64,000 bases of DNA, taken from positions 2,647,825-2,711,824 of the forward strand of contig NZ_KB910516.1 in assembly GCF_000372825.1 (NCBI RefSeq), read 5' to 3'. Below, piece after piece: positions 9,666 to 19,833 of this stretch (position 1 is its first letter; each line of letters opens with the position of its first letter). Under the pieces are notes generated by a model. That model had not been told where the DNA came from, made no database searches, and saw only the letters and a list, made by a program, of their open reading frames with translations. The position numbers were made by a program, and so were the translations under genes. This stretch comes from Methylobacterium sp. 77. Lineage in GTDB: Bacteria; Pseudomonadota; Alphaproteobacteria; Rhizobiales; Beijerinckiaceae.

Positions 9666-9682
9666 GAAGGTTCTACACCTTC
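9666..9682 (+). promoter_or_regulatory. Short dyad upstream of the S24 repressor gene
   Basis: GAAGGT and ACCTTC separated by 5 bases form a perfect 6-bp inverted repeat about 95 bp upstream of the repressor ATG. It could be an autoregulatory operator or simply an RNA hairpin. There is no second copy to support either. Confidence 0.25.
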
Positions 9683-9777
9683 AGGATAATGTCCATGTGC
9701 CGTTGCTTCCGGCGTGTTTTAGTTCTACTTTCCTAGAGCTAGGCTGTCTGTCTTAGCCGCCTTGATCGAGCCTTGCC

Positions 9778-10410
9778 ATGCTGTCTCACGAGCAGATCTG
9801 GACCGCGATCGACCGACTCGCGGAACGCCACGGATTTTCCGCCTCCGGTCTCGCACGCCGCGCCGGCCTCGATGCGACGAGTTTCAACCGGTCGAAGCGG
9901 ATCGGGCCGGACGGTCGCAAGCGCTGGCCCTCCACAGAATCAGTGTCGAAGGTTCTCGCGGCCACCAACGCGACGCTCGACGATTTCCTTCGCCTCATCG
10001 AGCCGCGGGACGGCATGCCGCGCGCGATGGTCCCGCTGATCGGCCTGACGCAGGCCGGCGCGGGCCGGCTCTTCACCGAAGAGGGCATGCCTACCGGTGG
10101 CCCCGGCTGGGAGGAGATCGAGTTTCCCGATCTCGGCGAGGACCGGGCCTTCGCCCTGGAAGTACAGGGCGATTCCATGGAGCCGCTCTACCGCGACGGC
10201 GACGTGCTCATCGTCTCCCCCACCGCCAGCGTGCGCAAGGGCGACCGCGTGGTGGTGCGGCTGGTCAATGGCGAGGTGCTGGCCAAGGAATTGCGCCGTA
10301 AGACAGCGCGGACGATCGAGTTGCTCTCGCTGAATCCGAGCCACCCCGAACGCGTCGTCCAGATGGGCGAGATCGCCTGGATCGCGCGGGTGATGTGGGT
10401 GCGGCAGTAG
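9778..10410 (+). CDS. S24-family (LexA/CI-like) transcriptional repressor
   Basis: A 210-residue regulator with an N-terminal helix-turn-helix (about residues 5-70, FSASGLARRAGLDATSFNRS) and a C-terminal S24 peptidase domain. The catalytic pair is visible: Ser133 in QGDSMEP and Lys170 in VLAKEL. An Ala-Gly pair suitable for self-cleavage lies in LTQAGAGRLF (residues 90-99), the right distance before Ser133. Proteins of this type are CI/LexA-like switches or general S24 regulators common in Alphaproteobacteria. It is not LexA itself: the HTH is of the XRE/Cro kind, not the LexA winged helix. It stands alone; the gene upstream is divergent. Confidence 0.88.
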   Translation: MLSHEQIWTAIDRLAERHGFSASGLARRAGLDATSFNRSKRIGPDGRKRWPSTESVSKVLAATNATLDDFLRLIEPRDGMPRAMVPLIGLTQAGAGRLFTEEGMPTGGPGWEEIEFPDLGEDRAFALEVQGDSMEPLYRDGDVLIVSPTASVRKGDRVVVRLVNGEVLAKELRRKTARTIELLSLNPSHPERVVQMGEIAWIARVMWVRQ

Positions 10411-10506
10411 CGATCGTCAGGACAGGCCGGTGCGAGGCAACTTGGCGCCGGCACCGGATGCGCTTATCGCTGGGTCGCTATCCGCCCCGACGAGCCTGGA
10501 CACAGC

Positions 10507-11619
10507 ATGGCGTTGCCTGACGAGGACGGCGAACGAGACGAGGATTCGAACAGGGACATCGCTTTCCGTCCGGCCTTCGATGCCAGTGCCGTTCCGGCCG
10601 TGCTGATCGATCCGGGAAAGGCGACCATCGTCTCCGCGAATCCTGCCTTTGCCCGTCTCACCGGCCACGAGGCCGGCGATCTCGATGGGCGCGACATCCA
10701 CCTTCTCCTCGGCGCCAATACCGACAAGGAAGCCCGCACCGCCTTCGCCGCCGCCCTCGCCGGGAAGCGGCCCGAAGGAATCGAGGTTCTGGCATGGCGG
10801 AGGAACGGCTCGACCTTCTGGGCGGAAATCTTCGCGGTGAGTCTTCCCGATACGGATCTCCTCCTCGCTCAGGTCGTCGACGTGACGCGCCGGAGGGATG
10901 CGGAGGGAGCCCTCGCTTTGTCGCGACAGCGTGAAGCGCTGGGGCTGCTCACCAACAGCGTCGCCCACGAGTTCAACAACTTCCTGCAGATCCTCATCGG
11001 CTATATCGACGGGCTGAAGCGGCGCCTGTCCGACCGAGAAGAGCCCTTCATCCAGCGGGCGGTGACCCGGTCCACCGACGCCGCCGAACGGGCGACGATC
11101 CTGACTCGCCAGCTTCTCACCTTCTCGCGGCGGATCGCACCGGACGTCCGGCCCGTCGACATGAATGCGCTCATCACCGCCTTCGGGACACACCGCCGCG
11201 GGACCCTCCCCCCCGGCGTAACGCTGACGATCCGGACGGCACCGAATCTTCCCAATGGATTGAGCAACCCGACCCAAGTGGATCTGGCGCTCTCCCACAT
11301 CCTGGCGAATGCCTGCGAGGCGATGCCGCGCGGTGGCACCGTCGAGATCGCGAGCTTCCCGGTGCCTCCGGGCGATCCCGCCATCCGCCGGCCGGGGGAC
11401 GGCGCAATCGGGATTCTGGTACGTGATACCGGACACGGGATGTCGCCGGAGATGGCGGCCCGCGCACTCGCTCCCTTCATCACCACGCGGGAGGCCGGGC
11501 GCGGCACCGGGCTCGCCATCGTCCATGGGCTGGTGAAGCGCCAGAACGGCACTGTCTCCCTCGACAGCAAGCCCGGTGAGGGAACGACGGTGCGAATGAT
11601 TTTTCCGGCCGCCGGCTGA
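10507..11619 (+). CDS. PAS-domain sensor histidine kinase (soluble)
   Basis: A 370-residue kinase with a PAS domain at about residues 20-130 (AVLIDPGKATIVSANPAFARLTGH is the PAS core), then a dimerisation helix with the phospho-acceptor His154 in SVAHEFNNFLQ, and a HATPase domain with N-box ILANACEAMP, G1 box DTGHGMSPE, F-box-like ALAPFITTR and G2 GRGTGLAIVHG. The AHEFNN type of H-box is that of NtrB/HWE-like PAS kinases. No transmembrane segment is present, so it senses a cytosolic cue. No receiver domain or response-regulator gene is adjacent, so its partner is unknown. ATG at 10507 follows the S24 gene by 96 bp. Confidence 0.9.
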   Translation: MALPDEDGERDEDSNRDIAFRPAFDASAVPAVLIDPGKATIVSANPAFARLTGHEAGDLDGRDIHLLLGANTDKEARTAFAAALAGKRPEGIEVLAWRRNGSTFWAEIFAVSLPDTDLLLAQVVDVTRRRDAEGALALSRQREALGLLTNSVAHEFNNFLQILIGYIDGLKRRLSDREEPFIQRAVTRSTDAAERATILTRQLLTFSRRIAPDVRPVDMNALITAFGTHRRGTLPPGVTLTIRTAPNLPNGLSNPTQVDLALSHILANACEAMPRGGTVEIASFPVPPGDPAIRRPGDGAIGILVRDTGHGMSPEMAARALAPFITTREAGRGTGLAIVHGLVKRQNGTVSLDSKPGEGTTVRMIFPAAG

Positions 11620-11757
11620 GTGCGTCACGCTTTCTTTCGCATGGTCCGCCGGACAAAAGCGGCGATGGGAATGGACTAAAACTCTTCTTCCAACGTCACC
11701 ATATGAGGTTCGGCATTCCCGCCGCGACCATCTCAGACTTCGTTCAGAGGCGTATTC

Positions 11758-12729
11758 ATGTTCACCTCCTCCACGCGTCGCACGCGCGCCGCGACCATCT
11801 TCGCGCTTGCCGCGGTGCTGGCCGTCGCTGCGCCCGTTGCCGAGGCCCGTCCGGGCGGCGGCGGCGGCATGGGCTCGCGCGGCTCGAAGACGTTCAATGC
11901 ACCCTCTTCCACGACTACGGCCCCGAGCGCGGCGCCGATCCAGCGCTCGCAGACGCAGCCCGGACCGGCCATGGGTAATCCCGGCATGAACAGTGCCGCC
12001 ACGCAGCGCCCCCGCTTCGGCGGCGGGTTCATGGCCGGCCTGCTCGGCGCGGGCCTGCTCGGCGCGCTTCTGGGCGGTGGCTTCTTCGGCGGCCTCGGCG
12101 GTATCGCATCGATGATCGGCCTCCTCTTGCAGGTCGGCCTCATCGTGATGGTCGTGGCCTTCGCCGTGCGCTGGTTCCGCCGCCGCCAGGGCAGCCCGGC
12201 CCCCGCCGGCTATGCCCGTTCGGAAATGTCCGGCAATTCCAACCAGGGCGGATATGGCTCCGCTCCTGGCATGGGAGCCGGACCGGCGATGGGTGCTGCT
12301 CCGCGCGGTGCCCCGCAGCCGACCATCGGCAAGGTCGATATTGGCCCCGGCGATTTCCAGAGCTTCGAGATCGCGCTCAACGACGTTCAGACGGCCTATG
12401 GCCGCGAGGACGTCCAGGCGTTGCGCAACCTCGCGACACCGGAAATGGCGAGCTACTTCATCGAGGAACTGGGCGCCAACGAATCCCGTGGCGTGGTCAA
12501 CCGGATCTCGAATGTGAAGTTGCTGCAGGGCGACCTGTCGGAAGCCTGGAGCGAGGGCCGGATGGAATACGCCACCCTGGCGATGCGCTACGCCATCACC
12601 GATGTGACGATCGACCGTCGCAGCAACCAGACCGTCGAAACCGGCGAGCCGGAGGCCCTGGAGCTCTGGACTTTCGTGCGCGAGCGCGGCGGCCGTTGGA
12701 TCCTTTCGGCGATCCAGCAGGGTCGCTAA
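11758..12729 (+). CDS. Tim44-like domain membrane protein
   Basis: A 323-residue inner-membrane protein. It has an N-terminal signal-like segment (IFALAAVLAVAAPVAEA), a Gly/Ser/Pro-rich linker (residues 30-85), one or two hydrophobic Gly-rich segments at about 85-135 (FMAGLLGAGLLGALLGGGFF, LLLQVGLIVMVVAFAVRWF), then a second linker and a C-terminal soluble Tim44/mL45-like domain at about 195-322 (DFQSFEIALNDVQTAYGREDVQALRN ... ATPEMASYFIEEL). This is the alphaproteobacterial Tim44-like layout. The bacterial function is not settled; a role in membrane-protein or lipid handling is suggested for the family. An intrinsic terminator follows 34 bp after the stop. Confidence 0.88.
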   Translation: MFTSSTRRTRAATIFALAAVLAVAAPVAEARPGGGGGMGSRGSKTFNAPSSTTTAPSAAPIQRSQTQPGPAMGNPGMNSAATQRPRFGGGFMAGLLGAGLLGALLGGGFFGGLGGIASMIGLLLQVGLIVMVVAFAVRWFRRRQGSPAPAGYARSEMSGNSNQGGYGSAPGMGAGPAMGAAPRGAPQPTIGKVDIGPGDFQSFEIALNDVQTAYGREDVQALRNLATPEMASYFIEELGANESRGVVNRISNVKLLQGDLSEAWSEGRMEYATLAMRYAITDVTIDRRSNQTVETGEPEALELWTFVRERGGRWILSAIQQGR

Positions 12730-12763
12730 TCGTCCTCTTCCCGACTCTCTTCCCAGACAAAAA

Positions 12764-12796
12764 GGGCCGCGCAGCGAAAACTGCGCGGCCCTTTCA
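12764..12796 (+). terminator. Intrinsic terminator after the Tim44-domain gene
   Basis: GGGCCGCGCAG (12764-12774), a 6-base loop CGAAAA, and the perfect complement CTGCGCGGCCC (12781-12791), followed by TTTCATTTC. An 11-bp GC stem directly after the gene makes this a strong Rho-independent terminator. The A-run before it means it may also work for transcripts arriving from the right. Confidence 0.88.
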
Positions 12797-12814
12797 TTTC
12801 TAGGCGTGCATCCG

Positions 12815-13100
12815 GGCGGCTGGGGAGCTCGGGACCCGGGTGTCCGGTCGAGGCGGTCTGCTCAAGAGCCCGGACCCGGCACTTTGCATCGCTGGACAGT
12901 AGCGCGGCGTAGGCGCCGGGATCCGGGCCTTGGTCCAGCACAACCTCGATTTTTTGGGCGAAGGCGCGGTCTTGTGAGAGCCTGACAATGCGGATCCGAT
13001 GTGGGCGCAAGCCGTGCGCTTCCTCGATCCGTTGCAGGGAAGCGCATTAAGATCCTATTGCGTTTGGACACGACGCGCCCGTTCCATTGGTCGACCTCAT
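12815..13100 (-). pseudogene. Remnant of an IS630-family transposase, frameshifted
   Basis: Read on the minus strand, bases 13010 down to about 12830 encode AHGLRPHRIRIVRLSQD, then AFAQKI and a segment ending CRVRALEQTAS. This lines up with the IS630 transposase core pattern (RIWRAHGLKPHR, FKLS.D, then the DEKSQIQALDRTQP block). The catalytic Asp of the DEK motif appears as SSDAK. A stop (TAA) closes the frame just upstream. The preceding IS630 part (resembling THW.GR..AKA) is found in another frame as DQWNGRVVSKR near 13095-13060, so the gene is broken by at least one frameshift and truncated at both ends. No terminal inverted repeats were located. The match is from memory of the family pattern. 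Confidence 0.6.
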
Positions 13101-13607
13101 GCGGCAGCTCCGAACAGACGAGCGCTCGTACTCCCCCCACCGTTCGCGTGGAATGCGACGGGCGGCGGGCGGGGGGGCCTGATGGCCAAGTAGGGCCTTC
13201 TCTGCGACGCGCTTTTGCCAGCGCCAAGCTGCGGGCAACCTGACACAGCCCTGCTGAGGTGATTCAATACATTATGGAATGCGGTTGCGAGGCGGTTCTC
13301 CAGGGCGTTGCGTCCGAGATCGGGCGGACACGCGGCAGGGATGGCACCTGCGCCGGAAACCCGCCCCTTCTCAAGGGCTCCTCCGAACGCGGTGGGTGTG
13401 CACGCTGGTGAAAAACGCCGCGTGATCCAGGCTGGCGGCCAGGTCGCTTCTCTCGATCGTGGGAAGTTTGCCAGCGACCGGCTGGCGCCGAGTATTATTG
13501 TCCGAGAACGAGCACGTTCCCACTCGCAAAATCTCGTCATTGCTACTAGAGGTGGTACTCAAGCCCCGAAATTGTGCGGCTTCCTTTATTCAAGAGGGAG
13601 AAAAATC
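13101..13607. other. Intergenic, upstream of the glycosyltransferase
   Basis: About 500 bp without a supported gene. Base composition changes from GC-rich to AT-rich near 13560-13600, just before the ribosome binding site GAGGGAG of the glycosyltransferase gene. The GC-rich part has overlapping short open frames with no recognisable domain. A loose TTGCCA / TATTAT pair with a 19-bp spacer (13468-13498) is the only promoter-like element noticed. Confidence 0.35.
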
Positions 13608-14648
13608 TTGGTTAGAAAAAATAGTGTTTCCGCAGAAAAAGCAATGAAAGCTCCCGACGCGGAAACATTGCATGAATATAACTCAGATTTTTCACTGCCA
13701 AAATTCGCAAACAGGCGCCATTTATCCAACTTGATATTATCTTTTATTGACAATAATAAGCTTGATCAAGCTCGTAGTGCCATCGATGTATTGAGTTCAA
13801 TGCCGTCAAAAGACGAAACCTTAACTTTTGCCGGAATGAATACAAAAGAGCAAACTTTGCGCAGATTGCTGGCAAAAAAGGCTGGCAACAAATTCGAAGC
13901 CATTGGATTAGCAGAAAATCAGACCCCAAACCCAGAAGCATTGAAAGTCTCAACAGCAAGTCTAGAAGATCTCAAGCTTTCAAGTGAGCATGGACGGAGA
14001 GAAATTCCAAAGATAATCCATCAGGTATGGATAGGCACCAAGCCATGCCCTGTAGGGTCACCAGATTACTGGCGGAAATGGTGTGCAAAGTACGGCTATG
14101 AATACCATTTATGGACTCAAGAGGAAGTAGAAAAGCTTCGCTGCTACGAGAGTCCTGCTTACACCATTTATTTGAAGCGTAAGCTTTACGCTGGGGTTGT
14201 CGATGTAATACGAGCTGAAATACTGCATGATATCGGCGGCCTGTATGTCGATATGGACATGTTTCCAGTCGATGTCGGGGCTTCGTACCACGAACTTCTG
14301 AGTATGAACGGACTAGTCGGGCTTCCAGCCGGACATTATCGTCAGCTCGGATTGGGGGCTCTGTTTCTTACAAATAACGTTATGGGGTCAACAGCCCAAC
14401 ATCCCGTAATGCGTAGATATATTGAAGGAATGACTCCGTCAGCTGCCGCGTTACCCGATGCCCCAGCATGGTGGACAGTCGGCGGATGCCTCTTGACTGC
14501 CGCGTTATTATCAACAACCAACGTCATTTCGCGCGCGCACATGGCAACAAGTTCAAGAATTTACGATATGGATATAATTGATCAAAGGATAAAACAGCTT
14601 GAATCCGGAAATAAGCTCAAATTGTTTTATAGTGTTAAGTTTTGGTAA
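13608..14648 (+). CDS. Glycosyltransferase with DXD sugar-binding motif (GT32-like), AT-rich
   Basis: 346 residues from a TTG start preceded at 7 bp by GAGGGAG. The frame extends further upstream, but that extension is GC-rich and unlike any family. The N-terminal 130 residues are helical and unassigned. The catalytic part begins with IPKIIHQVWIG (about residue 136), continues with the LYAGVVDVIRAEILHDIGG helix, and has the DXD motif at Asp215-Met-Asp217 in YVDMDMFP. This is the Gly_transf_sug/OCH1-type layout also found in large bacterial toxins' glycosyltransferase domains and in capsule or LPS enzymes. A/T content is far above that of the neighbours, and an IS630 remnant lies upstream, so lateral acquisition is likely. 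No other polysaccharide genes are adjacent. Acceptor and sugar unknown. Confidence 0.8.
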   Translation: MVRKNSVSAEKAMKAPDAETLHEYNSDFSLPKFANRRHLSNLILSFIDNNKLDQARSAIDVLSSMPSKDETLTFAGMNTKEQTLRRLLAKKAGNKFEAIGLAENQTPNPEALKVSTASLEDLKLSSEHGRREIPKIIHQVWIGTKPCPVGSPDYWRKWCAKYGYEYHLWTQEEVEKLRCYESPAYTIYLKRKLYAGVVDVIRAEILHDIGGLYVDMDMFPVDVGASYHELLSMNGLVGLPAGHYRQLGLGALFLTNNVMGSTAQHPVMRRYIEGMTPSAAALPDAPAWWTVGGCLLTAALLSTTNVISRAHMATSSRIYDMDIIDQRIKQLESGNKLKLFYSVKFW

Positions 14649-15133
14649 CCGCGATAATTTTTATTATCTAACAGGCGGCACTCAATTATTTTACAAAAGT
14701 AGGCCCCTATTTAAGACAAAATATTCACCTTTCTACATTCACGCACATAAGTCGATACATCAGTCATCTCGACAGCCCTCGGTCGAAGGCGCGCCTTCGA
14801 CTAGAGTGTCGGCTTGAAATTGCTCACATCTTGTTGGATCTCAGGCACGGCAGGTCTATTAAACCGAGCCAAGCCTTCAAGAAAATACTTTATATAACGC
14901 GTCGCTCTAAGTCTGCCTGAACACACCCAAATTAAATCAAACCAATTCTTCGAAACACCGATTTGCCCGACGCTACACCTGAATTCTATAGCTCGCATTT
15001 AGTGTCTTAAATAACCAATTACGTCGAAAACGAATGACACTCATCGGGTCGCTGTGGGCGAACCGGCCAACAGACATGCGATCTAGGATTTCGGTCACGG
15101 CTGACCCCTTAATCGGGCATGAAAGGTGGACGT
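14649..15133. other. AT-rich non-coding stretch after the glycosyltransferase
   Basis: About 480 bp with low GC and no supported gene on either strand. It contains a perfect 20-bp palindrome, GTCGAAGGCGCGCCTTCGAC, at 14782-14801, which could be a hairpin or a protein-binding dyad. It lacks a following T-run, so a terminator role for the glycosyltransferase is doubtful. Confidence 0.4.
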
Positions 15134-15415
15134 ATGGGCGCTGAAACCGAATGGACAGCTGATTTGGAGGTGATCATCGATACCGGGCGATTTGGAGAGG
15201 TGAGGGTCATTCGCGGCGATCAGGTCGAGCTCGTATGTAGGGAAGCGGAGGCGTACTTGCGATTGGTTTTCGAGGCAGGTCTTTCATGTTCTGTCGAAGT
15301 GAACTCACCACAGATCGAGCACGACCGTATACAAGCGCAAATTAATGTCTTCGCCGCGTCGTACGGGAAAGCAGGATATCCATTCATGGATGTGACGCGG
15401 TTCCTGGCGCAATGA
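15134..15415 (+). CDS. Hypothetical small protein
   Basis: 93 residues from an ATG at 15134 with AGGTGGA just upstream; an ATG 15 bp earlier is an alternative. The sequence is acidic with beta-strand-like stretches (LEVIIDTGRFGEVRVIRGDQVELV) followed by a helix (EAEAYLRLVFEAGL) and QIEHDRIQAQINVFAASYG. No signal peptide, membrane segment or recognisable domain. It lies in the accessory islet between the glycosyltransferase and hppA. Composition and codon use look like a real gene, but there is no functional evidence. Confidence 0.5.
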   Translation: MGAETEWTADLEVIIDTGRFGEVRVIRGDQVELVCREAEAYLRLVFEAGLSCSVEVNSPQIEHDRIQAQINVFAASYGKAGYPFMDVTRFLAQ

Positions 15416-15679
15416 AGGCTTTCGTCCCTCGGTCTCGATGCATTCGATGAATGTATTTACGATCTGGGACAGCTCGGCAGCGCCGGCCGAGGTAAAAGCT
15501 GCCCTAAGGCGTATTGGCTGATTGGCTACGCGCCGAAGGCTGATCCTTGGTAGAACAGGACGATGTTGGTCATTGGCAGTCAGTAATGGCGAGGCGGTCA
15601 CAGCGTGACTCACCGACATACCCTCATGATAGCGAGGGTCACTGTCCGCGAAGCTGCGACTTAAAACAAGGTAATCCAA
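15305..15679 (-). CDS. Doubtful hypothetical protein, antisense-overlapping its neighbour
   Basis: Open frame of 124 codons whose 3' part overlaps the end of the opposite-strand small gene by about 110 bp. The most gene-like part is central: ISLRRVANQPIRLRAAFTSAGAAELSQIVNTFIECIE, a plausible amphipathic helical segment. An internal ATG gives a 104-residue protein beginning MSVSHAVTAS. No domain is recognised and no good ribosome binding site is seen. It may be a gene, a fragment or chance. Confidence 0.22.
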   Translation of the reverse strand: MDYLVLSRSFADSDPRYHEGMSVSHAVTASPLLTANDQHRPVLPRISLRRVANQPIRLRAAFTSAGAAELSQIVNTFIECIETEGRKPSLRQEPRHIHEWISCFPVRRGEDINLRLYTVVLDLW

Positions 15680-15825
15680 ATTCTAGATAACCAAGCAATG
15701 ACTAACCCTTTTGAGGCTAGCGCTGTTGCTCCAAGCCAGAACATGCAGGGCCACAGCTCCATTAGAAGCGGCAGCCCTGCTTTACTCTAGATCGATTAAG
15801 CCGAGACCTTTGATTTCGTTGCCAC
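15680..15825. other. Intergenic, downstream of hppA
   Basis: Short stretch of low GC. GCAGGGC (15745-15751) and GCCCTGC (15774-15780) can pair over a 22-base loop, the only structure noticed. A strong terminator for hppA is not visible. Confidence 0.3.
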
Positions 15826-17973
<2,148 letters not shown>

Positions 17974-18316
17974 TCTACCGTCCTTGCGTTGTTATCATGA
18001 TTGTCGAGCTTGGCTGGCCGGCCGCGGGACGAAGCGCTCGGTGTGATTTCGGCATTCCCTCCCTGGGATGCACGCTCTGAGTGCCAAACTTCTGGGGCGA
18101 GCGCAAATGCTGCCTAGCTTTTTCAGCAGCGAATATTTTTGCATCGCACAAATCGCTAAGAGTTTGATTGAAATCATTCGTATTCGCACGTTATCCTGCG
18201 TTGTTCGATTCAGGATGCAGCGCAGCGAAACGAGACGCGCCGGCATCTGCCTCGGCATCGTTTCCCAACTCAGGGGACGGTTTCAAACGCGCGAGAACGC
18301 GTTATCTCCTGAACCC
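17974..18316. other. Divergent promoter region hppA / DUF1285 operon
   Basis: 343 bp without a gene. The centre (about 18110-18200) is clearly AT-richer than its surroundings and is where the divergent promoters are expected. A short hairpin, GCTGC (18109-18113) with GCAGC (18126-18130) around a CTAG/T-rich loop, is present. No regulator site is recognised. Confidence 0.4.
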
Positions 18317-18907
18317 ATGACACAGACAGTACAGCCCGCACCGGACCCGGCCATCGCCCGGCTCAGTCTGGCGCTCGACGGAATGCCCCAGCGCGGACCG
18401 CCGCCGGTGGAGCGCTGGAACCCGCCCTATTGCGGAGAAATCGACATGCGGATCGCCGCGGATGGAACCTGGTTCCACAACGGCTCGCCGATTCAACGCC
18501 CGGCGATGGTCAAGCTGTTCTCCTCCATTCTCAGGCGGGAACCCGATGGGCGCATCGTGCTGGTGACACCGGTGGAGAGTGTCGGAATCGTCGTGGACGA
18601 TGCGCCGTTCGTTGCCGTGGAGATGGCGGCGGAGGGGACAGGCGAGGCGCGACGCCTCGCGTTCCGGACCAATGTCGACGACCTCGTCACCGTGGATGCC
18701 GACCATGGCCTGCGATTCGAGGAAGGCGAGGATGGAGGCTTGCGGCCCTATGTGCATGTGCGGCGGGGCCTTTGGGCGCTCCTGACCAGGGCCTTGACCT
18801 ACGACCTCCTGTCACTCGGCGAGGACCGCATGGTCGACGGTCGGCCATGGTTCGGGATCGCTGGTGGCGGTCGTTTCCACGCCGTCGCGCCCAGCGACGG
18901 CGTATGA
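18317..18907 (+). CDS. DUF1285-domain protein
   Basis: A 196-residue soluble protein of the DUF1285 family, typical of Alphaproteobacteria and pseudomonads. Conserved blocks: ERWNPPYCGEIDMRIAADGTWFHNGSPI (split over residues 35-62), RPAMVKLFSSILRREPDG, LVTPVESVGIVVDDAPF, and the C-terminal RGLWALLTRALTYDLL. The start ATG at 18317 is chosen because the upstream in-frame codons come from the non-coding promoter region. The gene overlaps the Nudix gene by 4 bp (ATGA). The function of the family is unknown; co-occurrence with CoA pyrophosphatase and CCA transferase genes is usual in Alphaproteobacteria. Confidence 0.88.
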   Translation: MTQTVQPAPDPAIARLSLALDGMPQRGPPPVERWNPPYCGEIDMRIAADGTWFHNGSPIQRPAMVKLFSSILRREPDGRIVLVTPVESVGIVVDDAPFVAVEMAAEGTGEARRLAFRTNVDDLVTVDADHGLRFEEGEDGGLRPYVHVRRGLWALLTRALTYDLLSLGEDRMVDGRPWFGIAGGGRFHAVAPSDGV

Positions 18908-19542
18908 GTTTCGACGCACTCGCCGACCTGCTCGACAGGGCGGGGCGCGGCCTCTCCCCTACCCCGCCCGAGCCCGACGACCCGATCTCGAACCCGCGGG
19001 GCGATCACGACCTCGATCCCGTCGGCATCGCGCTTCGCCCTGGCAAGCCACACCGGCCGGCGGCGGTTCTCGTCCCTGTCTTCGTCAGGGACTCGGAACT
19101 CTCGGTGCTGTTCACGGTCAGGGCCTCGCACCTGCGCGACCATTCCGGCCAGATCGCCTTTCCCGGCGGGAAGATCGAACCCGACGACAGGAGCCCCGCC
19201 GACGCCGCTCTACGCGAAGCCGAAGAAGAGATCGGACTTCGGGCCACCGACATCCGCATTCTCGGCTATCTCGACGCCTATCTCTCCGCCACAGGCTTCC
19301 TGGTCATGCCCGTGGTCGGCCTTTGTGATGCCGATGCGAGGCTCGAACTCGATCCCGGCGAGGTGGAGGAGGTATTCGAGGTTCCGCTGGCACGCCTCAT
19401 GGACCCGGTCCGCCGCAGGCTCGGTGTCGGCGTGTGGCAGGATCGTCCGCGCCGCTACTACGCGATCCCATTCGGAGAGCGCATGATCTGGGGCGTCACC
19501 GCGGGAATCGTGAACAATCTGCACGAACGCCTGTTTCCGTGA
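18904..19542 (+). CDS. Nudix hydrolase, CoA pyrophosphatase type
   Basis: A 212-residue Nudix protein. The Nudix box is intact: GGKIEPDDRSPADAALREAE followed by EEIG (GX5EX7REUXEEXGU). Before it, HSGQIAFPGG together with the PAAVLVPVF start is the pattern of the NudL/CoAse branch, which cleaves coenzyme A to 3',5'-ADP and phosphopantetheine. The later ERMIWGVTAGIVNNLHERL is also typical. Its ATG overlaps the stop of the DUF1285 gene. The predicted reaction is inferred from subfamily resemblance. Confidence 0.9.
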   Translation: MSFDALADLLDRAGRGLSPTPPEPDDPISNPRGDHDLDPVGIALRPGKPHRPAAVLVPVFVRDSELSVLFTVRASHLRDHSGQIAFPGGKIEPDDRSPADAALREAEEEIGLRATDIRILGYLDAYLSATGFLVMPVVGLCDADARLELDPGEVEEVFEVPLARLMDPVRRRLGVGVWQDRPRRYYAIPFGERMIWGVTAGIVNNLHERLFP

Positions 19543-19575
19543 CATGACGGTCTCCCGCCGCCGCCTGAAAGCCCC

Positions 19576-19833
19576 ATGATCCGTCGCCTCGTCGAAGAAG
19601 TCCTCATTTTCCTGCTGCCGTTCGCGCTGTTCGGCCTCTATCTCGCGATCAGGGGACGCAACCCGCGCCACAGCGCCCACTGGGAAGGGTTCGTGTTCCG
19701 CCTGACCATGGGAGGGCTCGTGCTGGTAATCCTGTCTCTCGTCCTTACCGGGTTGGTCGGCGAGACGCACCGCGGCGGCTACGTTCCCCCGAGGCTCGAG
19801 AACGGACAGGTCGTTCCCGGACATTTCCAATGA
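19576..19833 (+). CDS. DUF6111-family small membrane protein
   Basis: 85 residues with two hydrophobic segments (EVLIFLLPFALFGLYLAI and MGGLVLVILSLVLTGLVG) joined by a short basic loop (RGRNPRHSAHWEG), and a soluble tail ending in GGYVPPRLENGQVVPGHF. The tail and the loop match the alphaproteobacterial DUF6111 family as remembered. It lies in the operon between the Nudix and CCA genes, overlapping the latter by 4 bp. Function unknown. Confidence 0.8.
   Translation: MIRRLVEEVLIFLLPFALFGLYLAIRGRNPRHSAHWEGFVFRLTMGGLVLVILSLVLTGLVGETHRGGYVPPRLENGQVVPGHFQ

Noticed and set aside
14782..14801. 20-bp palindrome as transposon end or attachment site
   Set aside because: No matching copy elsewhere in the window, no target-site duplication and no integrase gene.
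14801..14998. 65-codon minus-strand frame in the AT-rich region
   Set aside because: No ribosome site and no recognisable protein pattern; AT-rich non-coding DNA readily gives such frames.
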